64,000 bases of DNA from Rodentibacter genomosp. 1 (GTDB taxonomy: Bacteria; Pseudomonadota; Gammaproteobacteria; Enterobacterales; Pasteurellaceae), in contig NZ_MLHN01000016.1 of the NCBI RefSeq assembly GCF_001999285.1, forward strand, positions 1 to 64,000, given 5' to 3'. This document shows, in pieces, positions 52,537 through 61,298 of this stretch. The number at the start of each line of letters is the position of its first letter. Within the stretch, counting starts at the first letter, position 1. The position numbers were made by a program, and so were the translations under genes. The notes below the pieces were generated by a model that worked only from the letters and a program-made list of their open reading frames with translations, was not told where the DNA came from and did no database searches.

Positions 52537-52721
52537 AATTTTTTCGGTATTATGTAGCAAATGCACAAAATATAAATTTCAGCGATATGTAGGGACACAC
52601 TGTGTGTCCAAATTTTAACCTGTTGAAATAACTTGATTTTTATAACGGACACACGCAGTGTGTCCCTACAAGATAACCCAAAAACAGATTTGTGCAACTG
52701 CTACATAATACCGAATTTTTT
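52537..52721. mobile_element. MITE-like element with terminal inverted repeats and 8-bp target duplication
   Basis: The element runs from 52545 (CGGTATTATG) to 52713 (CATAATACCG), 169 bp. The terminal repeats are about 25 bp and differ at two internal positions. AATTTTTT lies directly outside both ends (52537-52544 and 52714-52721), a perfect 8-bp duplication as made by IS1595-type transposases. Inside are two palindromic GGACACAC...GTGTGTCC blocks facing each other. There is no open reading frame of note. The right end is identical to the repeat at 1173-1199. It occupies most of the 307-bp pheA-gyrA gap. Confidence 0.75.
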
Positions 52722-52770
52722 GGCCGCTCTTTTTATAAGATAAGGGAATAGGGGGAGAAATCCGGTACCA

Positions 52771-52805
52771 AAAAAAGGACTTCACTCGTACTTTGAGTGA
52801 AGTCC
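52771..52805 (-). terminator. Terminator after gyrA
   Basis: GGACTTCACTC (52777-52787) and GAGTGAAGTCC (52795-52805) form an 11-bp perfect hairpin, with a run of T on the minus strand just beyond. Confidence 0.9.
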
Positions 52806-52817
52806 TAGCTTTTAGAG

Positions 52818-55463
52818 TTATTCTTCTGTTATCCCTGTTTCTTCTGAGGTCTCTTCATCATCCATATCGCACACTCGCTCAAGGCTGACCACTTGTTCAT
52901 TTTCTGCTGTACGGATTAGGCGTACACCTTGAGTATTGCGTCCGACAATTCCCACTTCGCTGACACGAGTGCGAACAAGCGTACCGGCGTCAGTGATTAG
53001 CATAATTTGATCAGTTTCTTCCACTTGGGTGGCGGCGACGACTTTTCCGTTGCGTTCACTTACCTTAATCGAAATCACCCCTTTTGTATTACGGGATTTA
53101 GTTGGATATTCGCTTAATTGAGTGCGTTTACCGTAGCCGTTTTGTGTAGCCGTTAAGATGGTACCTTCACCTTTTGGAATAACCAAGGAAACCACTTTGT
53201 CGATATTGAGATCCAAAGACTCTTCTGTGTTTTCATCAGAAACTTCTTCAATTTCGACCGCACTTTGGTCTTCTGACATATCATTGGTTAAGGCGAGTTT
53301 AATGCCACGAACTCCGGTTGCTAAACGCCCCATTGCACGCACGGCAGTTTCAGCGAAACGCACTACACGGCCTTGAGAGGAGAACAACATAATTTCATTG
53401 TTACCGTCCGTAATATCGACACCGATTAACTCATCTTCATCACGTAAATTTAAGGCGATGATACCGCTTGAACGTGGGCGGCTAAATTCGGTGAGGGCAA
53501 TTTTCTTCACAATACCGCCGGCCGTTGCCATCACTACAAATTTATCTTCTTCATAAGCGGAAACCGGTAAGATGGCGGTGATACGTTCATTTTCTTGTAA
53601 CGGCAGAATATTCACAATTGGACGACCACGTGCGCCACGGCTGGCTTGTGGAAGTTGGTAAACTTTCAGCCAATATAAGCGTCCACGGCTTGAGAAACAG
53701 AGAATCGTGTCGTGGGTATTGGCAACCAGTAGTTTTTCGATGAAATCTTCTTCTTTCATCTTCGTCGCTGATTTTCCTTTCCCACCACGGCGTTGCGCTT
53801 CATAATCGGTCAGCGGTTGATATTTCACGTAACCTTCGTGGGAAAGTGTCACCACCACATCTTCTTGAGCGATCAGATCTTCTAAATCAATATCGCCCGA
53901 AGCCGTAGTAATTTCCGTTAAACGTTCATCACCAAATTGTGATTTCACTTCCTCTAATTCTTCACGGATCACTTCCATTAAACGTTCAGCACTGCCCAAA
54001 ATATGAAGAAGATCGGCAATTTTTACCAATAATTCTTGGTATTCTTTCACCACTTCTTCAAAAGCGATGCCGGTTAAACGGTGTAAGCGAAGTTCTAAAA
54101 TTGCATTGACCTGTGCCGGTGATAAATAATATTGTTCGCCTTGAATGCCTAGGTTTTCCTCAAGATCGTCCGGACGTGCAGTAATATCAAGTAGATTGAT
54201 AATATCGCTGTGCAATGCCCAAGAACGAGAGCTAATGGCATTAGCTGCGTCCTCTCGGTTTTTGGAATTGCGGATAATGGCGATCATTTCATCAATATTA
54301 GAACGAGCCACCGCTAAGCCTTCTAAGATATGGGTACGCTCACGGGCTTTACGAAGTTCAAAAATTGAGCGACGTGTCACGACCTCACGGCGGTGCAATA
54401 CAAAGGCTTCAATGATTTCTTTCAGGTTGAATAAACGTGGCTGACCGTGATCCAAGGCAACCATATTGATACCAAAGGTGACTTGCATCTGGGTGAGAGA
54501 ATAAAGGTGGTTTAATACCACTTCACCGACGGCATCACGTTTGATGTCGATCTCAATACGAATCCCTTCTTTGTTGGAAAGGTCGGTAATATTGCTGATC
54601 CCTTCAATTTTTTTCTCGCGAATAAGTTCGGCAATTTTTTCCACCAGTTTTGCCTTGTTGACTTGGTAAGGCAATTCAGACACGATAATTTGTTCGCGAC
54701 CTTTATCATTGGTTTCGACAGTCGCCCTTGCACGAACATAGACTTTACCACGGCCGGTACGATAGGCTTCTTCAATACCCTTACGTCCATTGATTAAGGC
54801 CGCAGTAGGGAAGTCCGGCCCTGGAATATATTGCATTAATTCATCAATCGTGATGTCATTGTTATCAATATAAGCTAAACAACCGTTTAATACTTCGTTT
54901 AGGTTGTGAGGCGGAATATTGGTTGCCATTCCCACAGCAATACCGGACGAACCGTTTGCAAGCAATGCGGGAATACGGGTTGGCAATACATCAGGAATCA
55001 TTAATTCGCCGTCATAGTTTGGTGAGAAATTGACGGTTTCTTTATCCAAATCCGTGAGCAATGCCTGTGTAATTTTTTGCATACGTACTTCGGTATAACG
55101 CATTGCCGCAGGTGCATCACCATCAATTGAACCAAAGTTACCTTGCCCGTCCACCAACATATAACGTAGTGAGAAAGGTTGTGCCATACGGACGATCGTG
55201 TCATACACGGCAGAATCACCATGAGGGTGATATTTACCGATCACATCCCCGACCACACGAGCAGATTTGACGTATTTTTTATTAGCCGTATTGCCTTCAC
55301 GATCCATAGAAAATAGCACGCGGCGATGTACGGGTTTTAAACCGTCACGGACATCAGGTAAAGCACGTCCGACAATCACGGACATCGCATAGTCAAGGTA
55401 GGAGGATTTGAGTTCTTCTTCAATATTGACAGGGGTAATAGAGGATTGGATTGAATCCGTCAT
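52818..55463 (-). CDS. gyrA: DNA gyrase subunit A
   Basis: GyrA cuts and rejoins DNA in negative supercoiling. The start at 55463 ([17 protein letters not shown]) has an AAGGA ribosome binding site and gives 881 residues; 21 extra open codons upstream are not conserved. The active tyrosine is Tyr123 (AMRYTEVRM). The quinolone region has Ser84 and Asp88 in [10 protein letters not shown], the unmutated state. The GyrA box QRRGGKG is present, and the C-terminal beta-pinwheel follows with an acidic tail. It is a single-gene unit, with terminators at its own end and at the end of htrA upstream. Confidence 0.98.
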   Translation of the reverse strand: MTDSIQSSITPVNIEEELKSSYLDYAMSVIVGRALPDVRDGLKPVHRRVLFSMDREGNTANKKYVKSARVVGDVIGKYHPHGDSAVYDTIVRMAQPFSLRYMLVDGQGNFGSIDGDAPAAMRYTEVRMQKITQALLTDLDKETVNFSPNYDGELMIPDVLPTRIPALLANGSSGIAVGMATNIPPHNLNEVLNGCLAYIDNNDITIDELMQYIPGPDFPTAALINGRKGIEEAYRTGRGKVYVRARATVETNDKGREQIIVSELPYQVNKAKLVEKIAELIREKKIEGISNITDLSNKEGIRIEIDIKRDAVGEVVLNHLYSLTQMQVTFGINMVALDHGQPRLFNLKEIIEAFVLHRREVVTRRSIFELRKARERTHILEGLAVARSNIDEMIAIIRNSKNREDAANAISSRSWALHSDIINLLDITARPDDLEENLGIQGEQYYLSPAQVNAILELRLHRLTGIAFEEVVKEYQELLVKIADLLHILGSAERLMEVIREELEEVKSQFGDERLTEITTASGDIDLEDLIAQEDVVVTLSHEGYVKYQPLTDYEAQRRGGKGKSATKMKEEDFIEKLLVANTHDTILCFSSRGRLYWLKVYQLPQASRGARGRPIVNILPLQENERITAILPVSAYEEDKFVVMATAGGIVKKIALTEFSRPRSSGIIALNLRDEDELIGVDITDGNNEIMLFSSQGRVVRFAETAVRAMGRLATGVRGIKLALTNDMSEDQSAVEIEEVSDENTEESLDLNIDKVVSLVIPKGEGTILTATQNGYGKRTQLSEYPTKSRNTKGVISIKVSERNGKVVAATQVEETDQIMLITDAGTLVRTRVSEVGIVGRNTQGVRLIRTAENEQVVSLERVCDMDDEETSEETGITEE

Positions 55464-55527
55464 GGGTAGTCCTTTTTTGATCAAAAAATTGGGCGAATTG
55501 TAGCATAAAAGCGGTATTTTTCCCATG

Positions 55528-55565
55528 AAAAAACGGTGCTTTACGCTTGATAAAACACCGTTTTT
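55528..55565 (-). terminator. Terminator after htrA
   Basis: AAAAACGGTG (55529-55538) and CACCGTTTTT (55556-55565) form a 10-bp hairpin with T residues beyond on the minus strand, between htrA and gyrA. Confidence 0.75.
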
Positions 55566-55600
55566 ATAAAATTGCTGTCAAACAGACCGCACTTTTAATC

Positions 55601-56992
55601 TTATTGCACGAGTAAATAGAAATTGCTGTTACCACGCAAAATATTTAATGCCACTGCGGAAGGTTTATCTTCTAAAACCTTACGTAAATCTTGGGTTGAT
55701 TCCACCGCTTGGCGATTTACCCCAATGATAATATCGCCAACTTTTAATCCTCGTTGTGCAGCAAGGGAATTCGGTTGAATTTTACTGATTTCAATCCCTT
55801 TTATCCCTTTCTCATTGTAGTTATTTAATTCTGCACCGTCTAAGGCTCGCAATTCAATACTGCTTGCACTTTGACCTTTTCCGTCATCCGCTTGTAATTT
55901 CACCTTCACATTTTGTGATTTACCATCACGTAAATAGGTGAGCTCAATTTCTTTTCCTGCGCCAGATGTCGCAATTTTGGCACGCATTTCTGCAAAACTT
56001 GAGATTTTTTGACCGTTCATTGCAGTGATTACATCACCGGCTTTGATTCCGGCTTTTTCTGCAGCGGAATGAGGTAATACTTCACTCACAAATGCACCTT
56101 GTTGAGCATTAACATTGAAGACTTTTGCGAGATCGGCATTTAATTCACCGCCTTTAATTCCTAATAATCCACGACGTACTTCACCAAATTCTAAAATTTG
56201 TTGAACGATATTGTTCGCTTGGTTACTTGGAATTGCAAAAGCAATGCCGGCATTACCGCCACTTGGTGAAATAATCGCAGTATTGATACCGATTAGCTCA
56301 CCATTTAAATTTACCAGTGCGCCACCGGAATTGCCACGGTTTACCGCGGCATCCGTTTGAATATAGTTTTCATAAGCGCCACTATCAGAACCCGTTGAAC
56401 GCCCGAGTGCGGAAACAATACCTGAGGTTACTGTTTGACCTAAACCAAATGGGTTACCAATAGCAATGGTGAAATCACCCACACGCAATTTGTCAGAATC
56501 GGCAAATTTAAGTGCGGTCAAATTTGATGGCTTTTCAATTTGAATTAACGCAATATCTGACTGTTCGTCTTTCCCGACTAATTTTGCTTTAAACTCTCGC
56601 CCGTCTTGTAAGGTCACATTGATTTTATCTGCATCATTGATGACGTGATTATTGGTTAATACATAGCCTTTATCTGCATTAATAATCACACCTGAACCCA
56701 ATCCTCGGAAGTTGCGTGAACTGCCACGGTGACCAAACTGTTCTGCGAATTGATCACCGAAGAAAAATCTAAACTCCTCTGGAATATCATCCGGAAGTGC
56801 TGAACGACTATTTCGTTTTGCTTTGCCTTCCACGGAAATGGTCACCACGGCCGGCTGTACTTTTTCAAGCATAGGAGCAAGGCTATTTTGTTCACTGATA
56901 AAACTCGGCAAACTTGCTTGTGTACTAATAGATGTGCCTAGAACACTTAAACCTAATGCAATACTGCTTAATAAAAAATGACTTTTTTTCAT
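55601..56992 (-). CDS. htrA: Periplasmic serine protease/chaperone of the DegP/DegQ (HtrA) family
   Basis: The 463-residue precursor has a signal peptide ending near Ala27 (GTSISTQA). The trypsin-like domain has the triad His116 (TNNHVIND), Asp146 (EQSDIAL) and Ser222 (GNSGGAL). Two PDZ domains follow at about 255-345 and 365-450. It degrades or refolds damaged envelope proteins. The loop after the signal is short, as in DegQ, so the DegP/DegQ choice is open. A sigma-E-like promoter lies upstream, which would tie expression to envelope stress. Confidence 0.95.
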   Translation of the reverse strand: MKKSHFLLSSIALGLSVLGTSISTQASLPSFISEQNSLAPMLEKVQPAVVTISVEGKAKRNSRSALPDDIPEEFRFFFGDQFAEQFGHRGSSRNFRGLGSGVIINADKGYVLTNNHVINDADKINVTLQDGREFKAKLVGKDEQSDIALIQIEKPSNLTALKFADSDKLRVGDFTIAIGNPFGLGQTVTSGIVSALGRSTGSDSGAYENYIQTDAAVNRGNSGGALVNLNGELIGINTAIISPSGGNAGIAFAIPSNQANNIVQQILEFGEVRRGLLGIKGGELNADLAKVFNVNAQQGAFVSEVLPHSAAEKAGIKAGDVITAMNGQKISSFAEMRAKIATSGAGKEIELTYLRDGKSQNVKVKLQADDGKGQSASSIELRALDGAELNNYNEKGIKGIEISKIQPNSLAAQRGLKVGDIIIGVNRQAVESTQDLRKVLEDKPSAVALNILRGNSNFYLLVQ

Positions 56993-57038
56993 AGAATCTC
57001 CAAGTAAAAATATAGACAGTCTCTAAATATGTGCTCGG

Positions 57039-57066
57039 TTAGACAAGGATATGGGGAAAATGTTCA
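57039..57066 (-). promoter_or_regulatory. Candidate sigma-E promoter for htrA
   Basis: On the minus strand TGAACAT (57066-57060) and GTCTAA (57044-57039) are separated by 15 bp. The -10 agrees fully with the sigma-E consensus and the -35 (GGAACTT) at 5 of 7 positions. It is about 50 bp before the htrA start. Confidence 0.55.
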
Positions 57067-57130
57067 GAAATACAAGGGAGAAGAAGGTGGCTATCTAGTA
57101 GAAATATGATGAAATGCCCCCTATTTTAGA

Positions 57131-57165
57131 TAAGCAAAAAGGCGAATCTACTGCGATTCGCCTTT
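57131..57165 (-). terminator. Terminator after gshF
   Basis: AAAGGCGAATC (57138-57148) and GATTCGCCTTT (57155-57165) form an 11-bp hairpin with extra T residues on the minus strand, 14 bp past the gshF stop. Confidence 0.9.
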
Positions 57166-57178
57166 AGTATTAGAGACA

Positions 57179-59452
57179 TTATTTCAATTCTGGAAACAAC
57201 ATGTTCAGTACATTTTGCGTGACCCTGCGGGATTGCCCCATATAAGGGAAAATATGCATCATCATCATAGGATTGAAATTGGCTTCAATTACGCCCCAAG
57301 ACCCCAAATGCGGCTCAGCGGGTTTGGTGAGATCTGGGATAATTAAATCCACGCCACACACCGCCGCTCCCATCGCCTTAGTGATGCCCACTGCAAGTGC
57401 TTTATAACTTGGATGCATTTGATCGGTCATATCAATTGAATCACCACCGGTACTGATATTGGAATTGGCTCTTAATTGCACCAACTGATCTTTTGGCGGT
57501 ATGCTATCAGCCGTCAAGCCTTGTTCTTTTAACTGTAATTGTTCAATATCGCCTAAGGTAATTTTCTTCAGTGGCGTACGGCTACCATCACCACGCAGAG
57601 GGTGATCGTTTTTCTGAGCAACTAATTCCGCTACTGTATGCACGCCATCACCGATGACATTAGCCGGAACCCGTAATAACACAGCCAAGGTTTCATCGCC
57701 TAAGACAAAGAAGCGATATTCGGTACCGCTGAGATAATCTTCCACCATAATTTCTTTGTCTTCACGGAAAGCGATTTCAATGGCTTTGGCAAAATCCTCA
57801 CGATCATGCACGCTTTGTTGGAAAATGCTGATACCTAAACCATAATTGGTAGATTTTGGTTTGATCACCACGGCACGTCCCGCAAATAAAGGGTAGCCGG
57901 CAATAGCTTGTTTTATATCGGTAAATTCTACGCTCTGAGGAACATTAAAGCCGGATTTTGCCAACACCTTTTTGGTGACGACTTTATTTTCCATGATAAG
58001 TGGTGAAATATAGCTATCGTGCGAAGTCATATTGCCGTTTTTTACATATTCCAAATGATCACCGAATTGCAGACTGAGGAATTGATCCCGCTCATCTAGA
58101 ATTTCAATTTTTAGCCCTTTTTGGATCGCATCAAACATTAAGGCTTGAGTAGAAAGCTCCATATTATCAAAGGCAGACAACGCATAAAAACGTTCAAATG
58201 CCTGTTCTTTATAGCGTATCGCCAGTTTTGCCCCCAGTTTTTGATAACTGCCATGTTCTTCAATCGCTTTTACTAAACGTGCGCTGAGGGTTTGAGTTGG
58301 ATTGGCAAATTGCGTGAGTTTATCCTTAACAATATTTTTGATTTTCTCATCGCTATGAATGTCTGCCAACATAGCTAGCAGTTGGTGTAAAACCTGTTCT
58401 CCTTCCGCTTGAAACGCAGTGGGAGATAATGGATCTTCCAAGGCTACTTGTGCTAATTTTTCTTTGCCTAAATTGACCGCACTTTCGGTGGATTCTTCAT
58501 CCAGCCAAGCCATAAGTAAAATGAAATAATGCACGAACTTTGCATCGTTCAAGCCGATGCCATAAGGCTCAAATGGATTCAAATCAAACAGTCTGAATTC
58601 TAAATATTGGATACCGTTTTGAAGCAGTTCTCGGGCATGTTTTGCGCCACGCAAACGGACGTTGGAGTACAACTCTTTTTCTGCAATTAACTGACCGCTA
58701 TTAACCGCATGTTCCAGCGTGTTCACATAATCTTGTAGGCTATCGTAAGAAATTTTTACACTTGGATCATTCACATAACCGTATTGGCTGGAACGCAAAC
58801 TGCGTACATATTGCCCCGGTTTGAGTGGCGTACCGTCGCGAAAATAATTGGTATCAACAGTTGGTGTTGCTGCCAGTAAATAAACAAGAATCCATTGATA
58901 ACGCAAGAAATTACGGGCAATTTTCAGATATAAATCATTTTGAAAATCTACCGCACTTTGGTAGTCATTTTGCCCGCTAAAGAGCTGTTGAACTAAGGTA
59001 GGATCGAGTTGAAAGTTATAGTGAATACCGCTCACCATTTGTTTACTTTTTCCGTAAGACTTTACCAAGTGCTCACGGTATGCTACATCCACCGGGTTTT
59101 CCAATTGTGCCACTTTGATTTGATCTTCCCGAGGCAACTTTGCCGGCATACTTAACGGAAACACATATTCATCTTGCGGCATAGTACGCAATACCACTTC
59201 ATGAATGGCTGACAGCCAGCGGAAGGTGTCTTCAATGTTTTTATTTGGTGGCGTAATTAATTCAAGCTGGCTTTCGGCAAAATCTGTTTGGATATAGGGG
59301 TGATAAGCGCGATCGCCAAAACTTTTCGGGTGTTCAGTCACGACGATGGATCCATCTGCATATACACGTTGACTTTCTTTTTCAATCCCAAAAGAGCCTT
59401 GCTGAAACAGCAGAGCCAACCGATTTTCTTTTATAACCTGCTGAATTTTCAT
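57179..59452 (-). CDS. gshF: Bifunctional glutamate-cysteine ligase / glutathione synthetase (GshF/GshAB)
   Basis: GshF makes glutathione in two ATP-dependent steps on one polypeptide. The start at 59452 has a GGAGA ribosome binding site and gives 757 residues, the length of the Pasteurella multocida enzyme. Residues 1-480 are the GshA-like ligase (GSFGIEKESQRV, YLEFRLFDLNPFEPYGI). Residues 490-757 form an ATP-grasp domain unlike classical GshB (AVVIKPKSTNYGLGI, EYRFFVLGDETLAV, VIEANFNPMMMMHIF). The fused enzyme is mainly found in Gram-positive bacteria and Pasteurellaceae. Confidence 0.96.
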   Translation of the reverse strand: MKIQQVIKENRLALLFQQGSFGIEKESQRVYADGSIVVTEHPKSFGDRAYHPYIQTDFAESQLELITPPNKNIEDTFRWLSAIHEVVLRTMPQDEYVFPLSMPAKLPREDQIKVAQLENPVDVAYREHLVKSYGKSKQMVSGIHYNFQLDPTLVQQLFSGQNDYQSAVDFQNDLYLKIARNFLRYQWILVYLLAATPTVDTNYFRDGTPLKPGQYVRSLRSSQYGYVNDPSVKISYDSLQDYVNTLEHAVNSGQLIAEKELYSNVRLRGAKHARELLQNGIQYLEFRLFDLNPFEPYGIGLNDAKFVHYFILLMAWLDEESTESAVNLGKEKLAQVALEDPLSPTAFQAEGEQVLHQLLAMLADIHSDEKIKNIVKDKLTQFANPTQTLSARLVKAIEEHGSYQKLGAKLAIRYKEQAFERFYALSAFDNMELSTQALMFDAIQKGLKIEILDERDQFLSLQFGDHLEYVKNGNMTSHDSYISPLIMENKVVTKKVLAKSGFNVPQSVEFTDIKQAIAGYPLFAGRAVVIKPKSTNYGLGISIFQQSVHDREDFAKAIEIAFREDKEIMVEDYLSGTEYRFFVLGDETLAVLLRVPANVIGDGVHTVAELVAQKNDHPLRGDGSRTPLKKITLGDIEQLQLKEQGLTADSIPPKDQLVQLRANSNISTGGDSIDMTDQMHPSYKALAVGITKAMGAAVCGVDLIIPDLTKPAEPHLGSWGVIEANFNPMMMMHIFPYMGQSRRVTQNVLNMLFPELK

Positions 59453-59654
59453 AGAGTCTCCTTTCTCCTTATTGGGTAAGGCATTGATATTGCCCGGTTG
59501 GAATTTATTTTGATATGACCAAATTATCAAAATTAATTTATCTCAACGCAAATAAAAAAATCGCCTTAGCTATAAGGAATAGTTATAAGAGAATGGAGAA
59601 ATATTTTTAGGTGTAGGAAACATATTGTAAGAAAAAGGAAGAAGAAAATAACGT

Positions 59655-59820
59655 CGATATTATGTAGTGGCGTTAAACTGGTTGGTTTTGGGTTCTGTTG
59701 TCGGGACTGCTTGTGTCCATTTTTTCTATATTGAAATCATTTGATTGATATGAGACGCACACTATGTATCTCTATATTCGTTGGAAATTTCAGTTTTTTG
59801 GAATGTGCAACATAATACGG
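59655..59820. repeat. MITE-like element, degenerate full-length copy
   Basis: The left end CGATATTATGTAGTGGCG and the right end TGCAACATAATACGG correspond to those of the element at 52545-52713. The interior aligns along its length, including a CGGGACTGCTTGTGTCC block and a TTGAAATCATTTGATT centre. Length is 166 bp against 169. Many substitutions and the absence of a matching flanking duplication suggest an old insertion. Confidence 0.55.
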
Positions 59821-59874
59821 GGATAAAGAGTATCGGCGAAATAAAAAATCATTCCAATATGGTAAAGGGCATCT

Positions 59875-59897
59875 GTATGATGCCCTTAAACGCATTA
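59875..59897 (-). terminator. Hairpin after hpt
   Basis: AAGGGCATC and GATGCCCTT form a 9-bp perfect hairpin with a 5-base loop just past the hpt stop. The T-run is weak, so terminator strength is uncertain. Confidence 0.6.
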
Positions 59898-59902
59898 TGC
59901 TC

Positions 59903-60442
59903 TTATTCTTCCAAGATGACTTTACCAATGTAACCTAAATTACGATGGCGTTGGGCGTAGTCAATACCGTAGCCAACAACAAATTCATCGGGGATTTCAA
60001 ATCCGACCCACTCCACCGGCACGCTAACCTCACGGCGTGATGGTTTATCTAATAGGGTACAAATCGCTAGGCTTGCAGGATCTCGTAAATTTAGAATTTC
60101 CCGGACTTTTTCAAGAGTGTAACCCGTATCAATAATGTCTTCTACGATTAGTACGTGTTCACCACGAATATCGCCTTCCAAATCTTTTGTGATCTTCACA
60201 TCATGGTTAGTCGTTATACCGCTACCGTAACTTGAGGTTGTCATAAATTCAATTTCGACCGGCAGTTTTAATTCACGGACTAAATCTGCCATAAACATAA
60301 ATGAACCACGTAATAAACCGATAACGATCAGTTTATTGATTTGTTTTTCTTGATAAAAAGCGGTAATTTCTGCACCTAAAATCGCAATACGTGCTTTGAC
60401 ATCAGATTCAGAAATGAGGACATCAACGTGATGTTTTTTCAT
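59903..60442 (-). CDS. hpt: Hypoxanthine phosphoribosyltransferase
   Basis: Hpt salvages hypoxanthine (and guanine) to IMP (GMP) using PRPP. The 179-residue protein has the PRPP-binding motif [15 protein letters not shown], an N-terminal [15 protein letters not shown], and the C-terminal purine site [18 protein letters not shown]. Length matches E. coli Hpt (178). It stands alone between terminators. Confidence 0.96.
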   Translation of the reverse strand: MKKHHVDVLISESDVKARIAILGAEITAFYQEKQINKLIVIGLLRGSFMFMADLVRELKLPVEIEFMTTSSYGSGITTNHDVKITKDLEGDIRGEHVLIVEDIIDTGYTLEKVREILNLRDPASLAICTLLDKPSRREVSVPVEWVGFEIPDEFVVGYGIDYAQRHRNLGYIGKVILEE

Positions 60443-60490
60443 TGTGTTTCCTTTTGGGGTATAAGACGAATAAACCTCGCTATTCTACAA

Positions 60491-60525
60491 AAAAAAGCCT
60501 GAGGTTTAAACTGTCAGGCTTTTTT
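60491..60525. terminator. Terminator after moeB (symmetrical)
   Basis: AAAAAAGCCTGA (60491-60502) and TCAGGCTTTTTT (60514-60525) form a 12-bp hairpin with A/T tails on both sides. It lies 30 bp past the moeB stop and upstream of hpt. Confidence 0.85.
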
Positions 60526-60554
60526 CAATGGCTGAGTGAGAAAATATTGGTCTG

Positions 60555-61295
60555 TTAGCTGGCAGGAATTGCTATTTTAGGTAATGTCACTTCTCGTATG
60601 TGCATTGAGAATCCGTCAATCATCAATAACCGACCGCATAAATTTTTGCCGATATTTAACCGCACTTTAATGGCTTCTAAGGCTTGGATCGAACCTACAA
60701 CACCCACAATTGGCGCAAGTACGCCGGCTTCGACACAGCTCAGTCTATTTTGACCAAAAAGTTGGCTGAGATCACGGTAGGTTGGGGTATGAGGTTCATA
60801 GGTAAATACCGAGACCATCCCCTCCATACGAATCGCTGCACCGGAAATTAAGGGGATTTTTGCTTTTTCACACTGGCGATCAAGTTCATTTCGGCTCTCA
60901 ACATTATCGGTGCAATCTAACACCACATCAAAGTGCGGTAGAATTTCGGCGAGTTTTTCCTCATCCATTTTCGCATTGATTGTCTTGATTTCAATATGGG
61001 GATTGATTTGTTCAAGGGCGATTTTGGCGGACTCGACTTTAGCCATATTAAGTCGGGAATCACAGTGCAATACTTGACGTTGAAGATTAGAAAGGGAGAC
61101 CGTATCAAAATCCAACAGGGTCAAATGCCCAATACCTGCCGCAGCCAGATACTGTGCCGCTGCACAGCCCAAGCCACCTAAGCCGACAATAAGCATCTTG
61201 GTTTCTTTGAGTTTTTCTTGACCGTCAAAATCCACTGCCTTGAGGATAATTTGGCGATTGTAGCGTAATTCTTCTTCGTAATTGAGTATTGTCAT
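60555..61295 (-). CDS. moeB: Molybdopterin-synthase adenylyltransferase MoeB
   Basis: MoeB adenylates the C-terminus of MoaD so that sulfur can be loaded for molybdopterin synthesis. The 246-residue protein has the ATP loop VGLGGLGCAAAQYLAAAG, LSNLQRQVLH, DCTDN at 127-131 and Cys187 in LSCVEAGV. All four zinc ligands of E. coli MoeB are absent: Cys172 and Cys175 are Thr172 and Asp175 (PTYRDLSQLF), and the C-terminal C-x-x-C pair is missing because the protein ends KIAIPAS. It lies 3 bp after moeA. Confidence 0.94.
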   Translation of the reverse strand: MTILNYEEELRYNRQIILKAVDFDGQEKLKETKMLIVGLGGLGCAAAQYLAAAGIGHLTLLDFDTVSLSNLQRQVLHCDSRLNMAKVESAKIALEQINPHIEIKTINAKMDEEKLAEILPHFDVVLDCTDNVESRNELDRQCEKAKIPLISGAAIRMEGMVSVFTYEPHTPTYRDLSQLFGQNRLSCVEAGVLAPIVGVVGSIQALEAIKVRLNIGKNLCGRLLMIDGFSMHIREVTLPKIAIPAS

Positions 61296-61298
61296 TTT

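Larger units (their letters stand above)
59453..59902. other. Intergenic gap between gshF and hpt
   Basis: This 450-bp gap contains the gshF leader, a degenerate MITE-like copy at 59655-59820 and the hpt terminator at 59875-59897. I see no gene. Confidence 0.7.

Noticed and set aside
55464-55526. 21-codon extension of gyrA and 26-codon extension of gshF
   Set aside because: Both lie upstream of well-placed ribosome binding sites and conserved N-termini, so they are taken as leader DNA.
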